64,000 bases of DNA from Atherix ibis. Taxonomy: Eukaryota > Arthropoda > Insecta > Diptera > Athericidae. This document shows, in pieces, positions 41,311 to 55,822 of this stretch. A program made the position numbers and the translations under genes. The DNA is taken from contig OY282608.1 of NCBI GenBank assembly GCA_958298945.1, positions 81,020,806-81,084,805 of the forward strand, given 5' to 3'. Below the pieces are notes generated by a model, which made no database searches, was not told where the DNA came from, and worked only from the letters and a program-made list of their open reading frames with translations. How positions within the stretch are numbered: position 1 is the stretch's first letter; every line of letters begins with the position of its first letter.

Positions 41311-44120
41311 AACCACCATGCCAACAAAACAACAAGCCAATAACGAACAAACCAACAAACCAACAAACCAACAAACCAACAAACCAACAAACCAACAAAC
41401 CAACAAACCAACAAACCAACCAGCCAACAAGCCAACAAACCAACAAGCCAACAAATGAACAAACGAACAAACCAACAAACCAACAAACCAACAAACCAAC
41501 AAACCAACAAACAAACAAGCCAACAAACGAACAAACGAATAAACCAACAAACTAACGAATAAATAAACCAACAAAGCAACAAACGAACAAACCAACAAAC
41601 CAACAAACCAGCAAACCAAAACCAACAAACCAACAAACCAAAAAACCAACAAACCAACAAACAAACATGCCAACAAGCCAACAAACAAACAAGCCAACAA
41701 ACGAACAAACGAACAAACGAACAAACCAACAAACCAATAAACAAATAAATCAACAAACCAATAAACCAACAAGCCAACAAACCAACAAACCAACAAACCA
41801 GCAAACCAACAAGCCAACAACTGAACAAACGAACAAACCAGCAAACCAACATACCAACAAACAAACAAGCCAACAAACGAACAAACCAACAAACCAACAA
41901 ACCAACAAATAAATAAACCAACAAACCAACAAACCAACAAACGAACAAACCAACAAACCAACAAACCAACAAACCAACAAACCAACAAAAAAACAAGCCA
42001 ACAAACCAACAAACCAACAAGGCAACAAGCCAACAAACCAACAAACAAACAAACCAACAAACCAACAAACCAACAAGGCAACAAACCAACAAGCCAACAA
42101 ACCAACAAACAAATAAACCAACAAACCAACAAAGGAACAAACCAACAAACCAACAAACCAACAAACCAACAAGCCAACAAGCCAACAAACCAACAAACGA
42201 ACAAACTAACAAACCAACACACCAACAAACCAACAATCCAACAAACCAACAAGCCAACAAACCAACATGCCAACAAACCAACAAGCCAATAACGAACAAA
42301 CCAACAAACCAACAAACCAACAAACCAACAAACCAACAAGCCAATAACGAACAAACCAACAAACCAACAAACCAACAAACCAACAAACAAATAAACCAAC
42401 AACCCAACAAACCAACAAACCAACAAACCAACAAACCAACAAACCAACACACAAATAAACGAACAAACGAACAAACCATCAAACCAACAAACCAATAAAC
42501 TAATAAACCAACAAACCAACAAACGAACAAACGAACAAACCAACAAACCAACAAACTACCAAACCAACAAGCCAACAAACCAAACAACCAACAAACCAAC
42601 AAACCAACAAATCAACAAACCAACAAACAAACTATCCAACAAACGAACAAACGAACAAACGAACAAACCAACAAACCAACAAATAAATAAACCAACAAAC
42701 CAACAAACGAACAAACCAACAAACCAACAAACCAACGAATCAACAAACCAATAAACCAACAAACCAGCAAACCAACAAACCAACAAACCAACAAACCAAC
42801 AAACCAACAAACCAACAAACCAACAAACCAACAAACCAACAAACCAACAAACCAACAAACCAACAAACCAACAAACCAACAAACCAACAAACCAACAAGT
42901 CAACAAGCCAACAAGCCAACAAACCAACAAGCCAACAACCGAACAAACGAACAAACCAACAAACCAACAAACCAACAAACAAATAAACCATCAAACCAAT
43001 AAACCAATAAACCAACAAACCAACAAACCAACAAACCAACAAACCAACAACCCAACAAACCAACAAACCAACAAACCAACACACCAACAAACCAACAACC
43101 CAACAAACCAACAAACCAACAAACCAACAAACCAACAAACCAACAAACCAACAAACCAACAATCCAACAAACCAACAACCCAACAAACCAACAAGCCAAT
43201 AACGAACAAACCAACAAACCAACAAACCAACAAACCAACAAACCAACAAACCAACAAGCCAATAACGAACAAACCAACAAACCAACAAACCAACAAACCA
43301 ACAAACAAATAAACCAACAAACCAATAAACCAACAAACCAACAAACCAAAAAACCAACAAACCAACAACCCAACAAACCAACAAGCCAACAAGCCAACAA
43401 ACCAACAAGCCAATAACGAACAAATCAACAAACCAACAAACCAACAAACCAACAAACCAACAAACCAACAAACCAACAAACCAACAAACCAACAAATCAA
43501 CAAACCAACAAACCAACAAACCAACAAACCAACAAGCCAACAAACCAACAAGCCAACAAATGAACAAACGAACAAACCAACAAACCAACAAACCAACAAA
43601 CCAACAAACCAACAAACCAACAAGCCAACAAGCCAACAAACCAACAAGCCAACAAACGAACAAACGAACAAACCAACAAACCAACAAACCAACAAACAAA
43701 TAAACCAACAGACCAACAAACCAACAAACCAACTAACCAACAAACCAAAAAACCAACAAACCAACAAACAAACAAACCAACAAACCAACATGCCAACAAG
43801 CCAACAAACCAACAAGCCAATAACGAACAAACCAACAAACCAACAAACCAACAAACCAACAAACCAACAAACCAACAAACCAACAAACCTAAAAACCAAC
43901 CAGCCAACAAGCCAACAAACCAACAAGCCAACAAACCAAGAAACCAACAAACCAACAAGCCAAGAAACCAACAAACCAACAAACCAACAAACCAGCAAAC
44001 AAACAAACAAATAAAACAACAAACCAACAAACCAACAACCCAACAAACCCACAAACAAACAAACCAACATGCCAACAAGCCAACAACCCAACAAACAAAC
44101 AAACGAACAAACCATCAAAC
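41311..44120. repeat. 2,975-base tandem duplication, second copy
   Basis: It is nearly identical to 38.34-41.14 kb at all compared markers. Beyond the point where copy 1 ends, this copy continues like 35.0-35.07 and 36.69-36.74 kb (CCATCAAACC…AATAAACAAATAAATC), so it preserves the longer ancestral order. Confidence 0.88.
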
Positions 44121-45543
44121 CAACAAACCAATAAACAAATAAATCAACAAACCAACAAACGAACAAACCAACAAACCAACAAACCAACAAACCAACAAAC
44201 AAACAAACCAACAAACCAACAAACCAACAAACTAACAAACCAACAAACCAACAAACCAACAAGCCAACAAGCCAACAAACCAACAAACCAACAAGCCAAC
44301 AAACCAAAAAACCAACAAACGAACAAACCAACAAACAAACAAACCAACAAACAAACAAACCAACAAACCAACATGCCAACAAGCCAACAAACCAACAAGC
44401 CAATAACGAACAAACCAACAAACCAACAAACCAACAAACCAACAAACCAACAAACCAACAAACCAACAAACCAACAAACCTACAAACCAACAAACCAACA
44501 AACCAACCAGCCAACAAGCCAATAAACCAACAAGCCAACAAACCAACAAACCAACAAACCAACAAGCCAAGAAACCAACCAACCAACAAACCAACAAACC
44601 AGCAAACAAACAAACAAATAAAACAACAAACCAACAAACCAACAATCCAACAAACCCACAAACCAACAAACCAACATGCCAATAAGCCAACAACCCAACA
44701 AACAAATAAACGAACAAACGAACAAACCATCAAACCAACAAACCAATAAACTAATAAACCAACAAACCAACAAACGAACAAACAAACAAACCAACAAACC
44801 AACAAACTACCAAACCAACAAGCCAACAAACCAAACAACCAACAAACCAACAAACCAACAAATCAACAAACCAACAAACAAACAATCTAACAAACGAACA
44901 AACGGACAAACCAACAAACCAACAAACCAACAAATAAATAAACCAACAAACCAACAAACGAACAAACCAACAAACCAACAAACCAACGAACCAACAAACC
45001 AACAAACCAACAAACCGGCAAACCAACAAACTAACAAACCAACAAAACAACAAACCAACAAACCAACAAACCAACAAACCAACAAACCAACAAACCAACA
45101 AACCAACAAACCAACAAACCAACAAACCAACAAACCAACAAACCAACAAACCAACAAACCAACAAACCAACAAACCAACAAACCAACAAACCAACAAGCC
45201 AACAAGCCAACAAACCAACAAGCCAACAAACGAACAAACGAACAAACCAACAAACCAACAAACCAACAAACAAGTAAACCAACAAACCAATAAACCAACA
45301 AACCAACAAACCAACAAACCAACAAACCAACAACCCAACAAACCAACAAACTAACAAACCAACAAACCAACAAACCAACAAACCAACAACCCAACAAACC
45401 AACAAACCAACAAAACAACAAACCAACAAACCAACAAACAAACAAACCAACAAACCAACAAGCCAACAAGCCAACAAACCAACAAGCCAATAACGAATAA
45501 ACCAACAAACCAACAAACCAAAAAACCAACAAACCAACAAACC
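44120..45543. repeat. Array segment: right copy of the 7.48-kb-spaced duplication plus exact-unit run
   Basis: 44.12-44.88 kb repeats 36.73-37.4 kb. 45.06-45.19 kb is a long exact run. A CAAGTAAACC variant lies near 45,272 and a TAACGAAT variant near 45,492. Nothing other than array units is visible. Confidence 0.65.
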
Positions 45544-48500
45544 AACAAGCCAATAACGAACAAATCAACAAACCAACAAACCAACAAACCAACAAACCAA
45601 CAAACCAACAAACCAACAAACCAACAAACCAACCAGTAAACAAGCCAACAAACCAACAAGCCAACAAATGAACAAACGAACAAACCAACAAACCAACAAA
45701 CCAACAAAATAACAAACCAACAAACAAACAAGCCAACAAACGAACAAACGAATAAACCAACAAACTAACGAATAAATAAACCAACAAAGCAACAAACGAA
45801 CAAACCAACAAACCAACAAACCAACAAACCAAAACCAACAAACCAACAAACCAAAAAACCAACAAACCAACAAACCAACAAACCAACAAATCAACAAACC
45901 AACAAACAAATAATCCAATAAACGAACAAACCAACAAACCAACAAACCAACAAATAAATAAACCAACAAACCAACAAACGAACAAACCAACAAACCAACA
46001 AACCAACGAACCAACAAACCAATAAACCAACAAACCGGCAAACCAACAAACCAACAAACCAACAAACCAACAAACCAACAAACCAACAAACCAACAAACC
46101 AACAAACCAACAAACCAACAAACCAACAAACCAACAAACCAACAAACCAACAAACCAACAAACCAACAAACCAACAAACCAACAAACCAACAAGCCAACA
46201 AGCCAACAAACCAACAAGCCAACAAACGAACAAACGAACAAACCAACAAACCAACAAACCAACAAACAAATAAACCAACAAACCAATAAACCAACAAACC
46301 AACAAACCAACAAACCAACAAACCAACAACCCAACAAACCAACAAACCAACAAACCAACAAACCAACAAACCAACAAACCAACAACCCAACAAACCAACA
46401 AACCAACAAACCAACAAACCAACAAACCAACAAACAAACAAACCAACAAACCAACAAGCCAACAAGCCAACAAACCAACAAGCCAATAACGAACAAACCA
46501 ACAAACCAACAAACCAAAAAACCAACAAACCAACAAACCAACAAACCAACAAACCACCATGCCAACAAAACAACAAGCCAATAACGAACAAACCAACAAA
46601 CCAACAAGCCAACAAATGAACAAACGAACAAACCAACAAACCAACAAACCAACAAACCAACAAACCAACAAACCAACAAACCAACAAACCAACAAACAAA
46701 CAAGCCAACAAACGAACAAACGAATAAACCAACAAACTAACGAATAAATAAACCAACAAAGCAACAAACGAACAAACCAACAATCCAACAAACCAACAAA
46801 CCAAAACCAACAAACCAACAAACCAAAAAACCAACAAACCAACAAACCAACAAACAAACAAGCCAACAAGCCAACAAACAAACAAGCCAACAAACGAACA
46901 AACGAACAAACCAACAAGCCAACAAATGAACAAACGAACAAACCAACAAACCAACAAACCAACAAACCAACAAACCAACAAACCAACAAACCAACAAACA
47001 AACAAGCCAACAAACGAACAAACGAATAAACCAACAAACTAACGAATAAATAAACCAACAAAGCAACAAACGAACAAACCAACAATCCAACAAACCAACA
47101 AACCAAAACCAACAAACCAACAAACCAACAAACAAACAAGCCAACAAACGAACAAACGAATAAACCAACAAACTAACGAATAAATAAACCAACAAAGCAA
47201 CAAACGAACAAACCAACAATCCAACAAACCAACAAACCAAAACCAACAAACCAACAAACCAAAAAACCAACAAACCAACAAACCAACAAACAAACAAACC
47301 AACAAACCAATAAACAAATAAATCAACAAACCAATAAACCAACAAACCAACAAACCAACAAACCAACAAGCCAACAAATGAACAAACGAACAAACCAGCA
47401 AACCAACAAACCAACAAACCAACAAACAAACAAGCCAACAAACGAACAAACCAACAAACCAACAAACCAACAAATAAATAAACCAACAAACCCACAAACC
47501 AACAAACGAACAAACCAACAAACCAACAAACCAACAAACCAACAAACCAACAAACCAACAAAACAACAAGCCAACAAACCAACAAACCAACAAGCCAACA
47601 AGCGAACAAACCAATAAACAAACAAACCAACAAACCAACAAACCAACAAGGCAACAAACCAACAAGCCAACAAACCAACAAACAAATAAACCAACAAACC
47701 AACAAACGAACAAACCAACAAACCAAAAAACCAACAAACCAACAAGCCAACAAGCCAACAAACCAACAAACGAACAAACCAACAAACCAACACACCAACA
47801 AACCAACAAACCAACAAACCAACAAGCCAACAAACCAACATGCCAACAAGCCAGCAACCCAACAAACAAATAAACGAACAAACGAACAAACCATCAAACC
47901 AACAAACCAATAAACTAATAAACAAACAAACCAACAAACGAACAAACGAACAAACCAACAAACCAACCAACCAACAAACTACCAAAGCAACAAGCTAACA
48001 AACCAAACAACCAACAAACCAACAAACCAACAAATCAACAAACCAACAAACAAACAAACCAACAAACCAACAAATAAATAAACCAACAAACCAACAAACC
48101 TACAAACGAACAAACCAACAAACCAACAAACCAACAAACCAACAAACCAACAAAACAACAAGCCAACAAACCAACAAACCAACAAACCAACAAACCAACA
48201 AACCAACAAACCAACAAACAAACAAGCCAACAAACGAACAAACGAATAAACCAACAAACTAACGAATAAATAAACCAACAAAGCAACAAACGAACAAACC
48301 AACAATCCAACAAACCAACAAACCTAAACCAACAAACCAACAAACCAAAAAACCAACAAACCAACAAACCAACAAACAAACAAGCCAACAAGCCAACAAA
48401 CAAACAAGCCAACAAACGAACTAACGAACAAACGAACAAACGAACAAACCAATAAACAAATAAATCAACAAACCAATAAACCAACAAACCAACAAACCAA

Positions 48501-49313
48501 CAAACCAACAAGCCAACAAATGAACAAACGAACAAACCAGCAAACCAACAAACCAACAAACAAACAAGCCAACAAACGAACAAACCAACAAACCAACAAA
48601 CCAACAAATAAATAAACCAACAAACCAACAAACCAACAAACCAACAAACGAACAAACCAACAAACCAACAAACCAACAAACCAACAAACCAACAAACCAA
48701 CAAAACAACAAGCCAACAAACCAACAAACCAACAAGCCAACAAGCGAACAAACCAATAAACAAACAAACCAACAAACCAACAAACCAACAAGGCAACAAA
48801 CCAACAAGCCAACAAACCAACAAACAAATAAACCAACAAACCAACAAACGAACAAACCAACAAACCAACAAACCAACAAACCAACAAGCCAACAAGCCAA
48901 CAAACCAACAAACGAACAAACCAACAAACAAATAAACGAACAAACGAACAAACCATCAAACCAACAAACCAATAAACTAATAAACCAACAAACCAACAAA
49001 CGAACAAACGAACAAACCAACAAACCAACAAACCAACAAACTACCAAAACAACAAGCCAACAAACCAAACAACCAATAAACCAACAAACCAACAAATCAA
49101 CAAACCAACAAACAAACAAACCAACAAACCAACAAATAAATAAACCAACAAACAAACAAACCTACAAACGAACAAACCAACAAACCAAGAAACCAACAAA
49201 CCAACAAACCAACAAAACAACAAGCCAACAAACCAACAAACCAACAAGCGAACAAGCGAACAAACCAACAAACAAACAAACCACCATAACAACAAAACAA
49301 CAAGCCAATAACG
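45543..49313. repeat. 3,771-base tandem duplication, first copy
   Basis: CTAACGAATAAATAAACC sites at 45,765, 46,737, 47,039, 47,173 and 48,259 pair with 49,528, 50,508, 50,810, 50,944 and 52,030. The offset is 3,763 for the first and 3,771 for the rest. The GCGAACAAGCGAAC variant near 49,248 pairs with 53,019. The left edge is near 45,543, where the sequence before TAACGAAC differs from its partner near 49,300. Inside the copy, the marker sites 302 and 134 bases apart (46,737, 47,039, 47,173) show an earlier short-range amplification. Confidence 0.88.
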
Positions 49314-52300
49314 AACAAACCAACAAACCAACAAACCAACAAACCAACAAACCAACAAACCAACAAACCAACAAACCAACAAACCAACAAACCAACCAGT
49401 AAACAAGCCAACAAACCAACAAGCCAACAAATGAACAAACGAACAAACCAACAAACCAACAAACCAACAAAATAACAAACCAACAAACAAACAAGCCAAC
49501 AAACGAACAAACGAATAAACCAACGAACTAACGAATAAATAAACCAACAAAGCAACAAACGAACAAACCAACAAACCAACAAACCAACAAACCAAAACCA
49601 ACAAACCAACAAACCAAAAAACCAACAAACCAACAAACCAACAAACCAACAAATCAACAAACCAACAAACAAACAATCCAATAAACGAACAAACGAACAA
49701 ACCAACAAACCAACAAACCAACAAATAAATAAACCAACAAACCAACAAACGAACAAACCAACAAACCAACAAACCAACGAACCAACAAACCAATAAACCA
49801 ACAAACCGGCAAACCAACAAACCAACAAACCAACAAACCAACAAACCAACAAACCAACAAACCAACAAACCAACAAACCAACAAACCAACAAACCAACAA
49901 ACCAACAAACCAACAAACCAACAAACCAACAAACCAACAAACCAACAAACCAACAAACCAACAAACCAACAAGCCAACAAGCCAACAAACCAACAAGCCA
50001 ACAAACGAACAAACGAACAAACCAACAAACCAACAAACCAACAAACAAATAAACCAACAAACCAATAAACCAACAAACCAACAAACCAACAAACCAACAA
50101 ACCAACAACCCAACAAACCAACAAACCAACAAACCAACAAACCAACAAACCAACAAACCAACAACCCAACAAACCAACAAACCAACAAACCAACAAACCA
50201 ACAAACCAACAAACAAACAAACCAACAAACCAACAAGCCAACAAGCCAACAAACCAACAAGCCAATAACGAACAAACCAACAAACCAACAAACCAAAAAA
50301 CCAACAAACCAACAAACCAACAAACCAACAAACCACCATGCCAACAAAACAACAAGCCAATAACGAACAAACCAACAAACCAACAAGCCAACAAATGAAC
50401 AAACGAACAAACCAACAAACCAACAAACCAACAAACCAACAAACCAACAAACCAACAAACCAACAAACAAACAAGCCAACAAACGAACAAACGAATAAAC
50501 CAACAAACTAACGAATAAATAAACCAACAAAGCAACAAACGAACAAACCAACAATCCAACAAACCAACAAACCAAAACCAACAAACCAACAAACCAAAAA
50601 ACCAACAAACCAACAAACCAACAAACAAACAAGCCAACAAGCCAACAAACAAACAAGCCAACAAACGAACAAACGAACAAACCAACAAGCCAACAAATGA
50701 ACAAACGAACAAACCAACAAACCAACAAACCAACAAACCAACAAACCAACAAACCAACAAACCAACAAACAAACAAGCCAACAAACGAACAAACGAATAA
50801 ACCAACAAACTAACGAATAAATAAACCAACAAAGCAACAAACGAACAAACCAACAATCCAACAAACCAACAAACCAAAGCCAACAAACCAACAAACCAAC
50901 AAACAAACAAGCCAACAAACGAACAAACGAATAAACCAACAAACTAACGAATAAATAAACCAACAAAGCAACAAACGAACAAACCAACAATCCAACAAAC
51001 CAACAAACCAAAACCAACAAACCAACAAACCAAAAAACCAACAAACCAACAAACCAACAAACAAACAAACCAACAAACCAATAAACAAATAAATCAACAA
51101 ACCAATAAACCAACAAACCAACAAACCAACAAACCAACAAGCCAACAAATGAACAAACGAACAAACCAGCAAACCAACAAACCAACAAACCAACAAACAA
51201 ACAAGCCAACAAACGAACAAACCAACAAACCAACAAACCAACAAATAAATAAACCAACAAACCCACAAACCAACAAACGAACAAACCAACAAACCAACAA
51301 ACCAACAAACCAACAAACCAACAAACCAACAAAACAACAAGCCAACAAACCAACAAACCAACAAGCCAACAAGCGAACAAACCAATAAACAAACAAACCA
51401 ACAAACCAACAAACCAACAAGGCAACAAACCAACAAGCCAACAAACCAACAAACAAATAAACCAACAAACCAACAAACGAACAAACCAACAAACCAAAAA
51501 ACCAACAAACCAACAAGCCAACAAGCCAACAAACCAACAAACGAACAAACCAACAAACCAACACACCAACAAACCAACAAACCAACAAACCAACAAGCCA
51601 ACAAACCAACATGCCAACAAGCCAGCAACCCAACAAACAAATAAACGAACAAACGAACAAACCATCAAACCAACAAACCAATAAACTAATAAACAAACAA
51701 ACCAACAAACGAACAAACGAACAAACCAACAAACCAACCAACCAACAAACTACCAAAGCAACAAGCTAACAAACCAAACAACCAACAAACCAACAAACCA
51801 ACAAATCAACAAACCAACAAACAAACAAACCAACAAACCAACAAATAAATAAACCAACAAACCAACAAACCTACAAACGAACAAACCAACAAACCAACAA
51901 ACCAACAAACCAACAAACCAACAAAACAACAAGCCAACAAACCAACAAACCAACAAACCAACAAACCAACAAACCAACAAACCAACAAACAAACAAGCCA
52001 ACAAACGAACAAACGAATAAACCAACAAACTAACGAATAAATAAACCAACAAAGCAACAAACGAACAAACCAACAATCCAACAAACCAACAAACCAAAAC
52101 CAACAAACCAACAAACCAAAAAACCAACAAACCAACAAACCAACAAACAAACAAGCCAACAAGCCAACAAACAAACAAGCCAACAAACGAACTAACGAAC
52201 AAACGAACAAACGAACAAACCAACAAACCAATAAACAAATAAATCAACAAACCAATAAACCAACAAACCAACAAACCAACAAACCAACAAGCCAACAAAT

Positions 52301-53060
52301 GAACAAACGAACAAACCAGCAAACCAACAAACCAACAAACAAACAAGCCAACAAACGAACAAACCAACAAACCAACAAACCAACAAATAAATAAACCAAC
52401 AAACCAACAAACCAACAAACGAACAAACCAACAAACCAACAAACCAACAAACCAACAAACCAACAAACCAACAAAACAACAAGCCAACAAACCAACAAAC
52501 CAACAAGCCAACAAGCGAACAAACCAATAAACAAACAAACCAACAAACCAACAAACCAACAAGGCAACAAACAAACAAGCCAACAAACCAACAAACAAAT
52601 AAACCAACAAACCAACAAACGAACAAACCAACAAACCAACAAACCAACAAACCAACAAGCCAACAAGCCAACAAACCAACAAACGAACAAACCAACAAAC
52701 AAATAAACGAACAAACGAACAAACCATCAAACCAACAAACCAATAAACTAATAAACCAACAAACCAACAAACGAACAAACGAACAAACCAACAAACCAAC
52801 AAACCAACAAACTACCAAAACAACAAGCCAACAAACCAAACAACCAATAAACCAACAAACCAACAAATCAACAAACCAACAAACAAACAAACCAACAAAC
52901 CAACAAATAAATAAACCAACAAACAAACAAACCTACAAACGAACAAACCAACAAACCAACAAACCAACAAACCAACAAACCAACAAAACAACAAGCCAAC
53001 AAACCAACAAACCAACAAGCGAACAAGCGAACAAACCAACAAACAAACAAAACAACAAAC
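49314..53060. repeat. 3,771-base tandem duplication, second copy
   Basis: It abuts the first copy. Differences are few: one unit in the first 450 bases, CCAAAGCC in place of CCAAAACC after the 50,810 marker, and single substitutions elsewhere. Its last ~1.1 kb also forms the start of the 1,942-base duplication. Confidence 0.85.
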
Positions 53061-55822
53061 CAACAAACCAACAAGGCAACAAACTAACAAGCTAACAAAC
53101 CAACAAACAATTAAACCAACAAACCAACAAATGAACAAACCAACAAACCAACAAACCAACAAACCAACAAGCCAACAAGCCAACAAACCAACAAACGAAC
53201 AAACCAACAAACCAACACACCAACAAACCAACAAACCAACAAACCAACAAACCAACAAGCCAACAAACCAACATGCCAACAAGCCAACAACCCAACAAAC
53301 AAATAAACGAACAAACGAACAAACCATCAAACCAACAAACCAATAAACTAATAAACCAACAAACCAACAAACGAACAAACGAACAAACCAACAAACCAAA
53401 AAACTACCAAACCAACAAGCCAACAAACCAAACAACCAATAAACCAACAAACCAACAAATCAACAAACCAACAAACAAACAATCCAACAAACGAACAAAC
53501 GAACAAACCAACAAACCAACAAACCAACAAATAAATAAACCAACAAACCAACAAACGAACAAACCAACAAACCAACAAACCAACGAACCAACAAACCAAC
53601 AAACCAACAAACCAGCAAACCAACAAACCAACAAACCAACAAACCAACAAACCAAGAAACCAACAAACCAACAAACCAACAAACCAACAAACCAACAAAC
53701 CAACAAACCAACAAACCAACAAACCAACAAGCCAACAAGCCAACAAGCCAACAAACCAACAAGCCAACAAACGAACAAACGAACAAACCAACAAACCAAC
53801 AAACCAACAAACAAATAAACCAACAAACCAATAAACTAACAAACCAACAAACAAACAAACCACCAAACCAACAACCCAACAAACCAACAAACCAACAAAC
53901 CAACAAACCAACAAACCAACAAACCAACAAACAAACAAGCCAACAAACGAACAAACGAATAAACCAACAAACTAACGAATAAATAAACCAACAAAGCAAC
54001 AAACGAACAAACCAACAATCCAACAAACCAACAAACCAAAACCAACAAACCAACAAACCAAAAAACCAACAAACCAACAAACCAACAAACAAACAAGCCA
54101 ACAAGCCAACAAACAAACAAGCCAACAAACGAACTAACGAACAAACGAACAAACGAACAAACCAACAAACCAATAAACAAATAAATCAACAAACCAATAA
54201 ACCAACAAACCAACAAACCAACAAACCAACAAGCCAACAAATGAACAAACGAACAAACCAGCAAACCAACAAACCAACAAACAAACAAGCCAACAAACGA
54301 ACAAACCAACAAACCAACAAACCAACAAATAAATAAACCAACAAACCAACAAACCAACAAACGAACAAACCAACAAACCAACAAACCAACAAACCAACAA
54401 ACCAACAAACCAACAAAACAACAAGCCAACAAACCAACAAACCAACAAGCCAACAAGCGAACAAACCAATAAACAAACAAACCAACAAACCAACAAACCA
54501 ACAAGGCAACAAACAAACAAGCCAACAAACCAACAAACAAATAAACCAACAAACCAACAAACGAACAAACCAACAAACCAACAAACCAACAAACCAACAA
54601 GCCAACAAGCCAACAAACCAACAAACGAACAAACCAACAAACAAATAAACGAACAAACGAACAAACCATCAAACCAACAAACCAATAAACTAATAAACCA
54701 ACAAACCAACAAACGAACAAACGAACAAACCAACAAACCAACAAACCAACAAACTACCAAAACAACAAGCCAACAAACCAAACAACCAATAAACCAACAA
54801 ACCAACAAATCAACAAACCAACAAACAAACAAACCAACAAACCAACAAATAAATAAACCAACAAACAAACAAACCTACAAACGAACAAACCAACAAACCA
54901 ACAAACCAACAAACCAACAAACCAACAAAACAACAAGCCAACAAACCAACAAACCAACAAGCGAACAAGCGAACAAACCAACAAACAAACAATACAACAA
55001 ACCAACAAACCAACAAGGCAACAAACTAACAAGCTAACAAACCAAAAAACAATTAAACCAACAAACCAACAAACGAACAAACCAACAAACCAACAAACCA
55101 ACAAACCAACAAGCCAACAAGCCAACAAACCAACAAACGAACAAACCAACAAACCAACACACCAACAAACCAACAAACCAACAAACCAACAAACCAACAA
55201 GCCAACAAACCAACATGCCAACAAGCCAACAACCCAACAAACAAATAAACGAACAAACGAACAAACCATCAAACCAACAAACCAATAAACTAATAAACCA
55301 ACAAACCAACAAACGAACAAACGAACAAACCAACAAACCAAAAAACTACCAAACCAACAAGCCAACAAACCAAACAACCAATAAACCAACAAACCAACAA
55401 ATCAACAAACCAACAAACAAACAATCCAACAAACGAACAAACGAACAAACCAACAAACCAACAAACCAACAAATAAATAAACCAACAAACCAACAAACGA
55501 ACAAACCAACAAACCAACAAACCAACGAACCAACAAACCAACAAACCAACAAACCAGCAAACCAACAAACCAACAAACCAACAAACCAACAAACCAAGAA
55601 ACCAACAAACCAACAAACCAACAAACCAACAAACCAACAAACCAACAAACCAACAAACCAACAAACCAACAAGCCAACAAGCCAACAAGCCAACAAACCA
55701 ACAAGCCAACAAACGAACAAACGAACAAACCAACAAACCAACAAACCAACAAACAAATAAACCAACAAACCAATAAACTAACAAACCAACAAACAAACAA
55801 ACCACCAAACCAACAACCCAAC
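51940..55822. repeat. 1,942-base tandem duplication, two copies
   Basis: Copies are about 51,940-53,880 and 53,882-55,822. Offset is exactly 1,942 at CTAACGAATAAATAAACC (52,030 and 53,972), CGAACTAACG (near 52,189 and 54,131), CATGCC (53,273 and 55,215) and CCACCAAACCAACAACCC (near 53,861 and 55,803). Noted differences are AATGAACA at 53,131 against AACGAACA at 55,073, and AACCAACA against AACCAAAA just before it. It is nested on the 3,771-base event and so is later than it. Confidence 0.88.

Larger units (their letters stand above)
27240..50345. repeat. CCACCATGCCAACAAAACAA marker family (7 scattered copies)
   Basis: The string occurs with its ATG at 27,243, 27,610, 32,287, 38,343, 41,318, 46,559 and 50,338. 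Each is followed by GCCAATAACGAAC. A relative with CCACCATAAC lies near 49,282. The copies fall inside larger duplicated segments and serve as anchor points for them. The ATG opens an apparent reading frame, but only into the array repeat. Confidence 0.85.

Noticed and set aside
27241..50345. CCACCATGCC sites as translation starts (ACCATG resembles a eukaryotic start context)
   Set aside because: All seven are copies of one variant cluster carried by segmental duplication, and what follows is only array repeat.
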